Source of the DNA: Deltaproteobacteria bacterium
GTDB lineage: Bacteria > Desulfobacterota > Desulfobacteria > Desulfobacterales > JAUWMJ01
Length of the DNA: 40,376 bases
Assembly: GCA_030638575.1 (NCBI GenBank)
Contig: DAOWEJ010000045.1
Span: 1-40,376, forward strand
Direction of reading: 5' to 3'
The notes under the pieces are model-generated. The model was not told where the DNA came from. It saw only the letters and a program-made list of their open reading frames with translations, and made no database searches. Below, piece after piece: positions 18,243-26,780 of the stretch. The position numbers and the translations under genes were made by a program. The number at the start of each line of letters is the position of its first letter. Position 1 is the first letter of the stretch.

Positions 18243-18487
18243 AGTAACTATTCAGGTTGTCAGGTTCACGGTTCAGGGGTTCACGGTTAGTGATTTGGTG
18301 TATTGTAAGAATCGGATGAATTGAGCATTCGATTCGGAATCGAAACTTTCGGAAATATAATATATTGATGACCCGAAAGCATCTCGAATCTGTCTAATTA
18401 GCCCATAGTCCTCCGCAACCGGAGCTTTTTTTGTCAGTCAAAACCCTTAAACCCATGAACCGTGAACCGCTGAGCCTGAGTAGTTAC
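18243..18487. repeat. Word-repeat inverted repeat (GGTTCACGGTTC) flanking a terminator-like unit
   Basis: Left arm 18243-18287 (GTAACTATTCAGG then GGTTCACGGTTC words) is complementary to right arm 18449-18487 (GAACCGTGAACC then CCTGAGTAGTTAC). The interior of about 160 bp holds a GATTCGGAATC palindrome and the hairpin with T-run at 18411-18432. Confidence 0.75.
18411..18432 (+). terminator. Intrinsic terminator with no upstream coding gene
   Basis: CTCCG (18411-18415), tetraloop CAAC and CGGAG (18420-18424) are followed by C and seven T residues. The plus-strand region before it back to pdxA is non-coding, and pdxA is on the minus strand. It could therefore end a short RNA starting near 18290-18330, although I found no convincing promoter. 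Confidence 0.5.
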
Positions 18488-18499
18488 AGAATATGTTTT

Positions 18500-19076
18500 T
18501 TATTTTCTCTTCATGTCTGGTAGCAGGAAGAAAAGATTTTCTGCCTCTTCAAACGACAAAACTTTATTATACTACAGATAGAATAAAATTTTTTCAACAA
18601 ATTCCAACAAATGATTTACTATAAAACGCCTGGCATCAATATTTTATGTTTGCAAATTTATTTTGAAGTAAATTATTTAAAAATAAGAGAAAATAGAAGA
18701 TAATACAAGATATTTAAAGGTTTATCTTTTTTTATAATTTTGATGATATTAATGGATATGTCTAAAATATTTAAAAAAATCTTAAATATAAAAAAGGTTG
18801 TATTTAAAAGCAGTTGCCTGTTTGTCAGTAGATAAAGTAAATATAAACATATAGATACAAATTGTTCATAAGTTGTTCATAATAAGATGCAAAACCCTAT
18901 TCATTAAGTTTGACACAGATATCATGATGCAGTAAAGAGCCAAAAGCCTTGGTAGCGGCTTTCGAAAAATCTAAGATAAACCTTCCAAAACCGCTTGATT
19001 TAGTTGTTATTTGCCGACTTTCTTTTAAAAAACAAGACCTTAATCCCTTTAAATTAAGAAACAAAGTAAGAGCCTT
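18500..19076. other. Candidate chromosomal replication origin upstream of dnaA
   Basis: About 575 bp of very AT-rich non-coding DNA precede dnaA. 18650-18830 is almost purely A and T, as expected for an unwinding element. At 18863-18871 and 18874-18882 two TGTTCATAA 9-mers stand in tandem, 11 bp apart; each is one base from the DnaA box form TGTGNATAA. I found no perfect TTATCCACA box. oriC is often beside dnaA, but this is inference; a GC-skew plot would decide. Confidence 0.4.
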
Positions 19077-20417
19077 ATGAAAGCTTCATGGAATGATATA
19101 AAAGCTGCAATTAAGAAACGTATCCCTAGTCACAGTTTTAGAATGTGGATTGAACCTCTGCAATTTGTTAAAGGCGGAGAAGAACGTCTTGTAATCTCTT
19201 CTCCAAATTTTTTTTCCAAAAAACGGGTTCAAGATCATTACAGTGCTCTAATCGAAAAGGAGATAAAAAAAACTTTTGGTAAAACCTGCGAGTTTATAAT
19301 TAAAGTTTCCGGAGGAAACGGTAACTCGCAGGCAAAGACAGATAAAAATCTTCAATTGTCTCTTCCAAATATAGATATACGACCATCCGGCGGATGTTTT
19401 CTGAGAAAAGATTTTACCTTTGATCAGTTTGTGGTTGGCGGAAACAATGATTTTGCCTATTCCGCATCCCTGTCGCTGGCGTCGAGAAAAGATACACAGC
19501 AGAATTCCTTATTTTTATTATCCAAGACCGGAATGGGTAAAAGCCATCTTTCCCAGGCCATAGGACATCATATTCTGTCCGAGTATCCTTCTGATCGTGT
19601 CTACTATATTACTGCTGAAGAGTTCAGCAATGAAATGATTCATGCTTTCAGGCATGATTGCATTGATAAATTCAAAAGTAAATATAGAAACAAATGTGAT
19701 GTATTGCTTCTGGAAGATGTTCACCATCTTAGCGGCAAAGAGCGTACACAAATCGAGCTTGCCCTGACCTTAGACACACTGTATGAATCGAACAAGAAAA
19801 TAATTTTTTCCAGTTGCTATCTGCCCGCAGATATTCCTAAACTGAACGATAAGTTGATATCACGTCTGTCATGTGGTCTTATTTCGAATATCGATCCACC
19901 GAACTTCAATACAAGGGTTAGAATACTAAAGAAAAAATCGAATGCAAGAGGGTATAATATAAGTAAGGAAGTCACCCAATATTTAGCTTCCGAGCTTACA
20001 AATGACGTAAGACAACTTGAAAGCGGGCTGATTGGCGTTGCCGCCAAATCCTCCCTTTTAGGAGTTCCGGTTGATCTCAGCCTTGCCGCAAGCGTAGTTA
20101 AAAACATCATACGTCAGCACAAAACCATAACAATAGATGTCATTAAAAAGCTGGTGTGTAAACATTACAGTATTTCGGTTAATGATATTGTCTCAACTTC
20201 CCGCAAGCAAAGTGTAGTGCAGCCAAGGCAGATAGCAATCTACCTGTCGCGAAGGTACACGGATTCATCCTTACAGGCAATTGGGAAAAGTTTCAACAGA
20301 TACCACGCAACAGCTCTTCATTCAATCAACTCAGTTGAAAGAGGTTTAAAAGAAGATGGAACAATGCAAAAAAAGGTTGATTTCTTTCTCCAGAAACTTG
20401 AATCAGGTAAATTTTAA
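19077..20417 (+). CDS. dnaA: Chromosomal replication initiator DnaA (divergent form)
   Basis: 446 residues with domain I (1-75), AAA+ domain III (about 110-325) and domain IV (350-446). The entry FTFDQFVVGGNNDFAYSASL is typical. Walker A reads SKTGMGKS (149-156), with Ser for the first Gly. Walker B ends ED (213-214) instead of DD. Sensor 2 Arg312 is kept. The domain IV signature, normally GRDHTTVLHA, reads NRYHATALHS (407-416): one residue shorter after Phe406, with Tyr for the DNA-contacting Asp. I believe this is the lineage form, not a decayed paralogue, because the frame is intact and the origin-like region lies upstream. It is not followed by dnaN. Confidence 0.85.
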   Translation: MKASWNDIKAAIKKRIPSHSFRMWIEPLQFVKGGEERLVISSPNFFSKKRVQDHYSALIEKEIKKTFGKTCEFIIKVSGGNGNSQAKTDKNLQLSLPNIDIRPSGGCFLRKDFTFDQFVVGGNNDFAYSASLSLASRKDTQQNSLFLLSKTGMGKSHLSQAIGHHILSEYPSDRVYYITAEEFSNEMIHAFRHDCIDKFKSKYRNKCDVLLLEDVHHLSGKERTQIELALTLDTLYESNKKIIFSSCYLPADIPKLNDKLISRLSCGLISNIDPPNFNTRVRILKKKSNARGYNISKEVTQYLASELTNDVRQLESGLIGVAAKSSLLGVPVDLSLAASVVKNIIRQHKTITIDVIKKLVCKHYSISVNDIVSTSRKQSVVQPRQIAIYLSRRYTDSSLQAIGKSFNRYHATALHSINSVERGLKEDGTMQKKVDFFLQKLESGKF

Positions 20418-20676
20418 ATCGATTTCAGTCAAATCGAGCCCTTTAACTCGATCAGGACGGAAATTTTCAGGGCTTACCGCAGGCCGTCTGTCTACTATCG
20501 ATAGCACTCAGGATGATAGGATTGGTCAAAAGGGCTCAGGCGAGGCAAACACCTTTATGCAAAGAATAAAATTTAAGTCCCCGTTAAATGCCCTGGTCTA
20601 CCTGGCCTTGAGAAATGTCGCCCATTTTTGAGATTTTTTCGACTGCTATAAACAACCAGCCTTATTGAAACTATAA

Positions 20677-22059
20677 ATGACACTTTCCACTACGACTTTT
20701 AAAAGACTTAAAGATATTGTCGGCCCTGCTTATTGCAGCAATACAAAAGAGGATATTGCCTGCTATGCGTACGATGCGACAGCAATAAACTGTCTGCCTG
20801 ATGCGGTTGTATTTCCTGAAAATAAGAGTCAGATATCATCCATATTACACCTTGCCAATAAAGATGGTTTCCCTGTAATTCCGCGCGGGTCCGGATCAGG
20901 AATGACCGGGGGATCTATTCCTGTTAATGGCGGTGTTATCATTGTAATGACTCGTCTTAATCGAATCATTAAAGTCGATACGGACAACCTTATCGCACAC
21001 GTTCAGCCCGGTGTTATAACAGGCCATTTCCACAGGGCTGTTGAAAAAGAAGGCCTTTTTTATCCGCCCGATCCTGCAAGTTCTGAATTTTCTACTCTGG
21101 GTGGAAACATGGCAGAATGTGCCGGAGGACCTCGTGCCGTGAAATACGGTGTTACACGAGACTATGTGCTGGGCCTTGAAGTTGTACTTCCAACAGGAGA
21201 AATAATAAAAACAGGTGTTCAGACGGCAAAGGGTGTTGTGGGGTATGATTTGACAAGACTTTTCATCGGTTCCGAAGGAACCCTTGGAATAATCACCCGT
21301 ATGACACTTCGGCTTTTGCCCCTTCCCAGGGAAGTAAGGACCATGACGGCTGTATTCGATGTGATAGAAAAAGCGGCAGAGACGGTTTCAGAAATTATCA
21401 GGCGTTCTATAATACCGCGAACCATCGAATTTATGGACAATGCATCCATACGGTGTGCAGAAGACCAGCTTAAAATAGGTTTACCGGTTGAAGCTCAGGC
21501 AATGCTGCTGATAGATGTGGACGGTACTTCTGATGAGACAGACAGAGCAGTTACAGAATTAAAAGAGTTGTGTATTTCTCAAGGCGCAAAGAGAGTTAAA
21601 GTAGCAGAGAATAAAGAAGAAGCTGCAAATCTCTGGAAAGCACGTAAGGCGATCTCACCCGCACTCTTTAAGTACGGTCCTGATAAGATCAATGAGGACA
21701 TTGTCGTTCCAAGGAGCAAGATTCCTGATATGGTCAGAAAAATAAACGCTATGAGGGCTGAAACCGGGCTTATAATGGCAAGTTTCGGGCATGCCGGTGA
21801 CGGGAATATCCATTTTAATATTATGCTTGATAAAAAAGATAAAGCCCAGCTTAAAAAGGCCGAGGATGCTGTTGATGCACTGTTTGACTACACCCTCGAA
21901 CTCGGTGGAACCATTTCCGGTGAACATGGAATAGGGATCACCAAGGCGCCTTATATGGGAAAAGAAATCGGTCCTGTAGAACTTGATCTTATGAAAAAAA
22001 TCAAAAAGGTTTTTGACCCAAGAGGAATATTAAATCCAGGCAAGATTTTTCAAAAATAG
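20677..22059 (+). CDS. glcD: FAD-linked oxidase, GlcD/D-lactate dehydrogenase type
   Basis: 460 residues. The FAD_binding_4 domain carries PRGSGSGMTGGSIPVNGG near residue 70 and SSEFSTLGGNMAECAGGPRA near 145. The C-terminal FAD-linked oxidase domain has SFGHAGDGNIHFN and ISGEHGIGITKAPYM, with metal-binding histidines, and ends DPRGILNPGKIF. These enzymes oxidise D-2-hydroxy acids such as lactate or glycolate. The usual iron-sulfur partner (GlcF/LutA-like) is not next to it. The upstream 259 bp contain only a TCGAG...CTCGA hairpin (about 20433-20450). Confidence 0.88.
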   Translation: MTLSTTTFKRLKDIVGPAYCSNTKEDIACYAYDATAINCLPDAVVFPENKSQISSILHLANKDGFPVIPRGSGSGMTGGSIPVNGGVIIVMTRLNRIIKVDTDNLIAHVQPGVITGHFHRAVEKEGLFYPPDPASSEFSTLGGNMAECAGGPRAVKYGVTRDYVLGLEVVLPTGEIIKTGVQTAKGVVGYDLTRLFIGSEGTLGIITRMTLRLLPLPREVRTMTAVFDVIEKAAETVSEIIRRSIIPRTIEFMDNASIRCAEDQLKIGLPVEAQAMLLIDVDGTSDETDRAVTELKELCISQGAKRVKVAENKEEAANLWKARKAISPALFKYGPDKINEDIVVPRSKIPDMVRKINAMRAETGLIMASFGHAGDGNIHFNIMLDKKDKAQLKKAEDAVDALFDYTLELGGTISGEHGIGITKAPYMGKEIGPVELDLMKKIKKVFDPRGILNPGKIFQK

Positions 22060-22338
22060 CTCTTACTTACAGCCCGCATGATTGCCTTTCGCATTAGCCT
22101 GAAAGAATGCAACCACATTCTACATCGAAATTTCCTGTATATTTGCAAAATCGAGAAACCACTAAAACAAAAAACATTCCTGTAAGATGGAATAATAAGT
22201 TATGATTTATTCCGTTGTATTTGCATATTATTCATGATGGCCTGCAAAATTAAATATCTCAGGCTGAAATAGAGCCCTAATTTCGGGTAGAAAATTGAGC
22301 AATGGCGAAGCAAAGCAGTAAAAATATCGTAAATTGGC

Positions 22339-22367
22339 TTGACCTGTATCATGTTTTTGCGTAAAAT
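22339..22367 (+). promoter_or_regulatory. Sigma70-type promoter of the DUF4143 ATPase gene
   Basis: TTGACC (22339-22344), a 17-bp spacer and TAAAAT (22362-22367) form a near-consensus promoter. The expected start point, about seven bases downstream, coincides with the ATG at 22375. Confidence 0.7.
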
Positions 22368-22374
22368 GGATAGT

Positions 22375-23640
22375 ATGACAACAAAATTCATTAAAAGAGA
22401 GATTTCCGATTTTGTATTTTCGGATGAGTGGTTAGTCGGTACCATGCTTTTTATTGCCGGGCCGCGTCAGAGCGGTAAAACTTCACTGGCCCGTAAATTC
22501 TTGGAAGAAAACGGCTGTTCAAGGCTATATTACAACTGGGATATAGAAAAAATCAGAAGGAAGTACCGCAGTGATCCTGATTTTTTTGTCAAAGAAGCTT
22601 CACTTATTCAAATGGAAAAACCCTATGTAGTTCTTGACGAAATACACAAAATAACCAGGTGGAAGAATATCCTTAAAGGTATCTATGATGAATATCAGCA
22701 CATAATCAACATCATTATCACCGGCAGTGCCCGGCTCGATCTTCTCAGAAGGAGCGGGGATTCCCTGGTTGGGCGTTATACAATGGCCCATCTTTTCCCG
22801 TTTTCTCTGAAAGAATGGGTTGGCGGCATCAATAAGCTAACCCCTTCCTGGCTTCACGAAAGTTCTGATTGGAAGGACATAGTCACGGCTCTGGACAGAA
22901 AACTTACAGGTGTTTCTCCACCACCACGAGATCTGGCCGAAGCCTATTTCAAATTCGGGCCTTTTCCTGTGCCCCTTATTTCAGGCTCTGACAGGCGATC
23001 ACGGAAATGGCACCAGGATTATGCAACGCTGCTGGTAAGAGAGGATCTGCGTGATCTGTCCGGCATTCGAGAGCTGGATCGTGTTTCCCATTTGATTGAA
23101 TTACTTCCACGCAGAGTTGGGTCGCCCCTTTCACTTCGAAATCTGGGAGAAGATCTTGAAGCAAACCACACTACGATAAAGAACTGGCTCCAGGCATTAC
23201 ACAGGCTCTATCTGGTTTGGCCCCTTCTTCCATATTCTGTTAAGTTGCACCGTACATTCCGCAAAGAATCAAAATGGTATTTCCTTGACTGGACATTTGC
23301 AGGCAGCGAAATCAGTCGGTTTGAAAATCTTATTGCGAGCTCTCTTAACCGGTTTGTCACCTCCCTTGCTGATCGGGGTTGGCCGGAGGTAAAGCTATAT
23401 TTTATGAGAACTTACGATAAGAAAGAAATTGATTTCATACTTACGCATAATGCAAAACCAATTTTAGCGATTGAGGCAAAGCTCGAAAATGTAAAAATAT
23501 CACCTCAATTAAGGAAGTTTAGAAGGATTACAGGAGAAAATATACCGATATTGCAGGTTGTCAATCAGCCAGGGGTCTTTTTGCGAAAGGAATTTGGGGA
23601 GTATGTAGTTGGGTATGATAGGTTGTTGATGATTCTTTAG
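22375..23640 (+). CDS. AAA ATPase with DUF4143 domain
   Basis: About 421 residues from the ATG at 22375; the frame is open further up, but those codons overlap the promoter. Walker A is AGPRQSGKTSLA near residue 35, Walker B is PYVVLDEIHK near 90, and ITGSARLDLLRRSGDSLVGRY is the conserved sensor block. The DUF4143 region carries a winged-helix-like segment and ends with EIDFILTHNAKPILAIEAKL, the D...ExK pattern of PD-(D/E)xK nuclease-like folds. The family is widespread, often mobile, and of unclear function. No ribosome-binding site precedes the ATG, so the message may be leaderless. No toxin or partner gene is adjacent. Confidence 0.85.
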   Translation: MTTKFIKREISDFVFSDEWLVGTMLFIAGPRQSGKTSLARKFLEENGCSRLYYNWDIEKIRRKYRSDPDFFVKEASLIQMEKPYVVLDEIHKITRWKNILKGIYDEYQHIINIIITGSARLDLLRRSGDSLVGRYTMAHLFPFSLKEWVGGINKLTPSWLHESSDWKDIVTALDRKLTGVSPPPRDLAEAYFKFGPFPVPLISGSDRRSRKWHQDYATLLVREDLRDLSGIRELDRVSHLIELLPRRVGSPLSLRNLGEDLEANHTTIKNWLQALHRLYLVWPLLPYSVKLHRTFRKESKWYFLDWTFAGSEISRFENLIASSLNRFVTSLADRGWPEVKLYFMRTYDKKEIDFILTHNAKPILAIEAKLENVKISPQLRKFRRITGENIPILQVVNQPGVFLRKEFGEYVVGYDRLLMIL

Positions 23641-23677
23641 CGATAGGGACTTGACATCTTTTTGACGAATGTTTCAA

Positions 23678-23693
23678 AGGCAGGCTTTATGCT
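23678..23693 (+). promoter_or_regulatory. Weak sigma54-like promoter of the NtrC-type regulator gene
   Basis: AGGCAGGCTTTATGCT has GG and GC separated by ten bases, the essential sigma54 spacing, and shares ATGCT with the promoter at 30616. The -24 element is poorer than in the other three promoters and I see no AATATTCT motif about 120 bp upstream. Confidence 0.35.
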
Positions 23694-23787
23694 ATCTAAT
23701 TGAGGCTTAAAAATGAAAGATGAATAAAAAAGAAAAAGCAACTTATAAGTGAAATGAATAAACTTTGCCAACGAGAGGACATAAGCA

Positions 23788-25149
23788 ATGGCTGAAACAA
23801 TTCTAATCGTTGATGATGAAAAGAGCATACGGAAAGCGCTTAGACTGACACTTGAAGGAAAATACCATATTATAGTAGCAAAACAGGGCTCGGAGGCAAT
23901 AAAACTTTTTCAAAATGAAAAGGCGGATCTGGTTTTGCTTGATATAGGCCTTCCTGATATGAGTGGAATAGATGTTTTAAAAGCAGTGAAGGGAAAAGAT
24001 CCTGATGCCCTGGTTATTATGGTCACGGCGGTTGAGGAAGTAAAGACCGTCGTAGAAGCTATAAAATATGGGGCTTATGATTATTTAGTAAAACCGATTA
24101 ATTCCCAGGAACTTTTCCTTACCGCAAAAAACGCTCTTGAAAGCAGGCGACTTAAAGACCAGATCAAGATAATACAACAGCCTGATATTGATCGTTATAA
24201 GTTTGAATTTATCGGGCAGAGCCCTGAAGTAAAGAAGATGATAGAGATAGCTAAAAAGGTGTCTATAAGTATTGATACCCCAGTTTTAATTACCGGAGAA
24301 AGCGGGTCGGGAAAGGGTGTTCTGGCACGTGCAATACACTACAGCACGAAAAAGACTCCAGGTCCTTTTGTTACCGTAAATTGTGGGGCCATTGCAAAAG
24401 ATCTGGTTGAAAGCGAACTGTTCGGCTATGAACGTGGTGCCTTTACAGGGGCACGTACGGATGGCAAAAAAGGACATTTTGAAGAGTCGGCAGGCGGCAC
24501 TCTATTTCTGGATGAAATCGGGGCAATGCCGATTTCGGCCCAGGCAAAATTGCTCGGGGTTCTGGAGGACAGGAAATTCTCCAAGGTAGGGGGGACTAAA
24601 GATGTTGAGGTCTCATCAAGGGTAATTGCTGCCACCAACACCGAACTTGAAGAGGCTGTAAAACAGGGTGAATTCAGAAAAGACCTTTTTTATCGACTAA
24701 ATGTAATTAAAATCGAGGTTCCTCCACTGCGTGAGCGAAAAGATGATATAATTCTTTTAACGAAACATTTCATGACCAACTATAATCATAAATTCGGCAA
24801 AGATTTCAACAAGGTTTCTCCCAAAGCAACTTCTATTTTGTTGCAATATCACTGGCCCGGAAATGTACGAGAGCTTAGAAACATGGTTGAGCGGGTAATT
24901 CTTCTTGAAGATGGGGATACACTACTGCCCGAGCACATCGCTTTTGTTTCTGATTTTAAGGAAGAAAAGGACGGGGGAGGGGTAACTGACATTTCCGACG
25001 GTTCCCTCGACTATGAAGAAGCTACCAAAGCCCTTATTAAAAAAGCCCTGAAGCAGACTATGGGAAATGTGGTGGATGCAGCACAACTTTTAAATATGCC
25101 GGTTCATAAACTGCGATACAGGATTAAAAAATTTGGAATGAGGTTCTAG
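23788..25149 (+). CDS. Sigma54-dependent response regulator, NtrC/AtoC type
   Basis: 453 residues. The receiver domain (1-120) has Asp9/Asp10, phospho-acceptor Asp52 in LLDIGLPDMSG and Lys in LVKPI. The AAA+ domain (about 140-370) has Walker A TGESGSGKGVLA, the sigma54 contact loop ERGAFTGA and LFLDEIGAMP. The C-terminal Fis-type helix-turn-helix is in VVDAAQLLNMPVHKLRYRIKKFG. The protein should activate sigma54 promoters from upstream sites when phosphorylated. It heads an island of receivers and kinases whose promoters are of sigma54 type. Confidence 0.95.
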   Translation: MAETILIVDDEKSIRKALRLTLEGKYHIIVAKQGSEAIKLFQNEKADLVLLDIGLPDMSGIDVLKAVKGKDPDALVIMVTAVEEVKTVVEAIKYGAYDYLVKPINSQELFLTAKNALESRRLKDQIKIIQQPDIDRYKFEFIGQSPEVKKMIEIAKKVSISIDTPVLITGESGSGKGVLARAIHYSTKKTPGPFVTVNCGAIAKDLVESELFGYERGAFTGARTDGKKGHFEESAGGTLFLDEIGAMPISAQAKLLGVLEDRKFSKVGGTKDVEVSSRVIAATNTELEEAVKQGEFRKDLFYRLNVIKIEVPPLRERKDDIILLTKHFMTNYNHKFGKDFNKVSPKATSILLQYHWPGNVRELRNMVERVILLEDGDTLLPEHIAFVSDFKEEKDGGGVTDISDGSLDYEEATKALIKKALKQTMGNVVDAAQLLNMPVHKLRYRIKKFGMRF

Positions 25150-25302
25150 AACATTTTAAATCATTTTGCACCTCCATGAGCAGGATGGTCAATTGCCCTG
25201 TTCATCCTTTCAAAACAGCTATATGACAATATTGTCAAACAGTCAACCTGTTGATATCATACATCATATCTATATTTAATCCCTTTTAACGAATTTTATT
25301 TA

Positions 25303-25312
25303 AGAATATTCT
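25303..25312. promoter_or_regulatory. Candidate activator site (UAS) for promoter at 25426
   Basis: A perfect 10-bp palindrome, AGAATATTCT, followed by AACCTTC. Its core AATATTCT starts 121 bp before the -24 element at 25426. The same core occurs at 28448 and 30499 at nearly the same distance from sigma54 promoters. It lies in the 25150-25483 gap, which also holds the palindrome TGACAATATTGTCA (about 25224-25237) and no gene. Confidence 0.5.
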
Positions 25313-25425
25313 AACCTTCATCTAAAACACACATCCATTTTTCATAAAATAAATTCCTTAAAAATAGTTAATATCTACCTGTATTCATAAAGCATTGAGC
25401 ATTTTTATTGTTCAGAATATTTAAC

Positions 25426-25441
25426 TGGCACAACTGATGCA
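25426..25441 (+). promoter_or_regulatory. Sigma54 promoter of the receiver operon
   Basis: TGGCACAACTGATGCA matches the -24/-12 consensus TGGCAC-N5-TTGCA with GG-N10-GC spacing. It lies 43 bp before the start of the lone receiver gene at 25484. Confidence 0.75.
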
Positions 25442-25483
25442 TAGTGCTTGTGACGGAGATGTATAAATTGCAGGGGGGACAGG

Positions 25484-25906
25484 ATGGTAGAAGGAGAGAG
25501 AAAATCTGAGGATAAAAGAGAGTGGATACTGGTGGTTGAAGAGGAGAAAGCAATTCAAAACCTTCTCTCAATGGGGCTATCGAAGATGGGATATAAAGTT
25601 ACGCTTGCGGGTAGCGGCGAGGAGGGGCTGGAGCTTTTTTACAAGGGAGAGTACGGCCTTGTCCTTGCGGACCTGACCATGTCTGCAATGGATGGGTGGA
25701 GTTTAGCAAGACAGGTAAAGAAAAAATCGCCATGTACTCCATTTTGTTTAATGACCGGTTGGGATACACAAGAGGTTGCATCCAAAATTAAAACAAGCGC
25801 GGTTGATGTTGCGCTGTTCAAGCCGTTTGGTATAGTTGAACTGAAGAAGACGATTGAGAGAATGTTAATGCCCGATTTTAAAAAAGATGAACAGGTAAAT
25901 AGATAA
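25484..25906 (+). CDS. Single-domain response regulator (receiver only)
   Basis: 140 residues forming one receiver domain and a short charged N-terminus. The acidic pocket reads VVEEEK in place of the usual VDDE, the acceptor is Asp63 in VLADLTMSAMDG, and the switch Thr (LMTGW) and Lys (LFKPF) are present. There is no output domain, so it may shuttle phosphate or act by protein contact. A sigma54 promoter lies 43 bp upstream. The next receiver gene follows after 109 bp with no terminator seen, so they may form one operon. Confidence 0.88.
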   Translation: MVEGERKSEDKREWILVVEEEKAIQNLLSMGLSKMGYKVTLAGSGEEGLELFYKGEYGLVLADLTMSAMDGWSLARQVKKKSPCTPFCLMTGWDTQEVASKIKTSAVDVALFKPFGIVELKKTIERMLMPDFKKDEQVNR

Positions 25907-26015
25907 CAAGCGAATCTTACAATGATAACAGGAGAGGGATATAAGGTGAAAGCAGAGTTGGAAGGTAGGTATGTGATAGGGCGATTTTAAGCTTACAAAG
26001 ACCATGAGGGTTGAT

Positions 26016-26753
26016 ATGGATAAAATTTTAGTTGTGGAAAAAGATCAGGAAATTTTAAAATCCCTAATGGAAGGACTAGAGAAATATTCCGATAATTTTG
26101 AAGTTTTAAGTACAAGAAATGGAGAAGAGGCTATTGGAATAATAAATCAAGATCATGTTAATCTCCTAGTAACAGAACTTGAAATACCTAAAGTTGACGG
26201 CCTGGCCATTTTATCATATGTTAATAAACATTATAATGAAATTCCCTGTATTGTTTTGACTGCACATGCTAAAGATATAAAAGAATTAAGAGCATATGTT
26301 AACGCACTTCAACCGGATATAAAGGAGATGTTCTCAACAGGTGCACTCAGGTTTTTAAAGAAACCGGTTGACATAGATAAAATTGCCCAATCCATAATTG
26401 AAGCCCTGGAGGAATGCTCTTTAAAAGGTTCATTAAACGGATTGTCTGTTGGCAGTTTTATGCAACTTGTTGAAATGGAACAGAAAACATGTCGAATAAA
26501 GGTTGGTTCACAGGTTGAAGAAATAGGAACAGTATATTTTGTTGAAGGTGTGCCATATAACGCATTTTATGGATTTCTTGAAGGTGAAGATGCGCTACTT
26601 GAAATACTTGCAATAGATAGAGCAAAAATTACCATCAATAATCTCCCTAAAGAAAAGCTTAAAATTGAAAATAGAATAAAAAAGGGGCTTGGTTCCTTAC
26701 TGATGGAATCCTTAAGGCGTAAGGATGAATCAAAGGCAGGGTTAAGCAATTGA
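26016..26753 (+). CDS. Pseudo-receiver with DUF4388 (PATAN-type) domain
   Basis: About 245 residues from the ATG at 26016, chosen over 26004 because GAGGG ends five bases before it. The receiver domain (about 1-130) has Glu in place of the phospho-acceptor Asp (TELEIPKVDG, Glu54 from this start), which may mimic a constantly phosphorylated state. Thr (VLTAHA) and Lys (FLKKPVD) remain. A DUF4388 domain follows (LNGLSVGSFMQLVEMEQKTC ... GTVYFVEGVPYNAFYG), a module common in delta-proteobacterial signalling and thought to mediate protein contacts. The next gene, a hybrid kinase, starts 27 bp downstream. Confidence 0.88.
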   Translation: MDKILVVEKDQEILKSLMEGLEKYSDNFEVLSTRNGEEAIGIINQDHVNLLVTELEIPKVDGLAILSYVNKHYNEIPCIVLTAHAKDIKELRAYVNALQPDIKEMFSTGALRFLKKPVDIDKIAQSIIEALEECSLKGSLNGLSVGSFMQLVEMEQKTCRIKVGSQVEEIGTVYFVEGVPYNAFYGFLEGEDALLEILAIDRAKITINNLPKEKLKIENRIKKGLGSLLMESLRRKDESKAGLSN

Positions 26754-26780
26754 AGCATTGAATAATTATAGGTTTTTGCC

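Noticed and set aside
20356..20631. A 91-residue frame overlapping the dnaA end
   Set aside because: It overlaps 60 bases of dnaA, has no ribosome-binding site and no recognisable sequence features.
25921..25989. A 22-codon frame (ATG 25921, or GTG 25948) between the two receiver genes
   Set aside because: Too short to support, although GGAGAGGG precedes the GTG; it may be a leader peptide but nothing else points to that.
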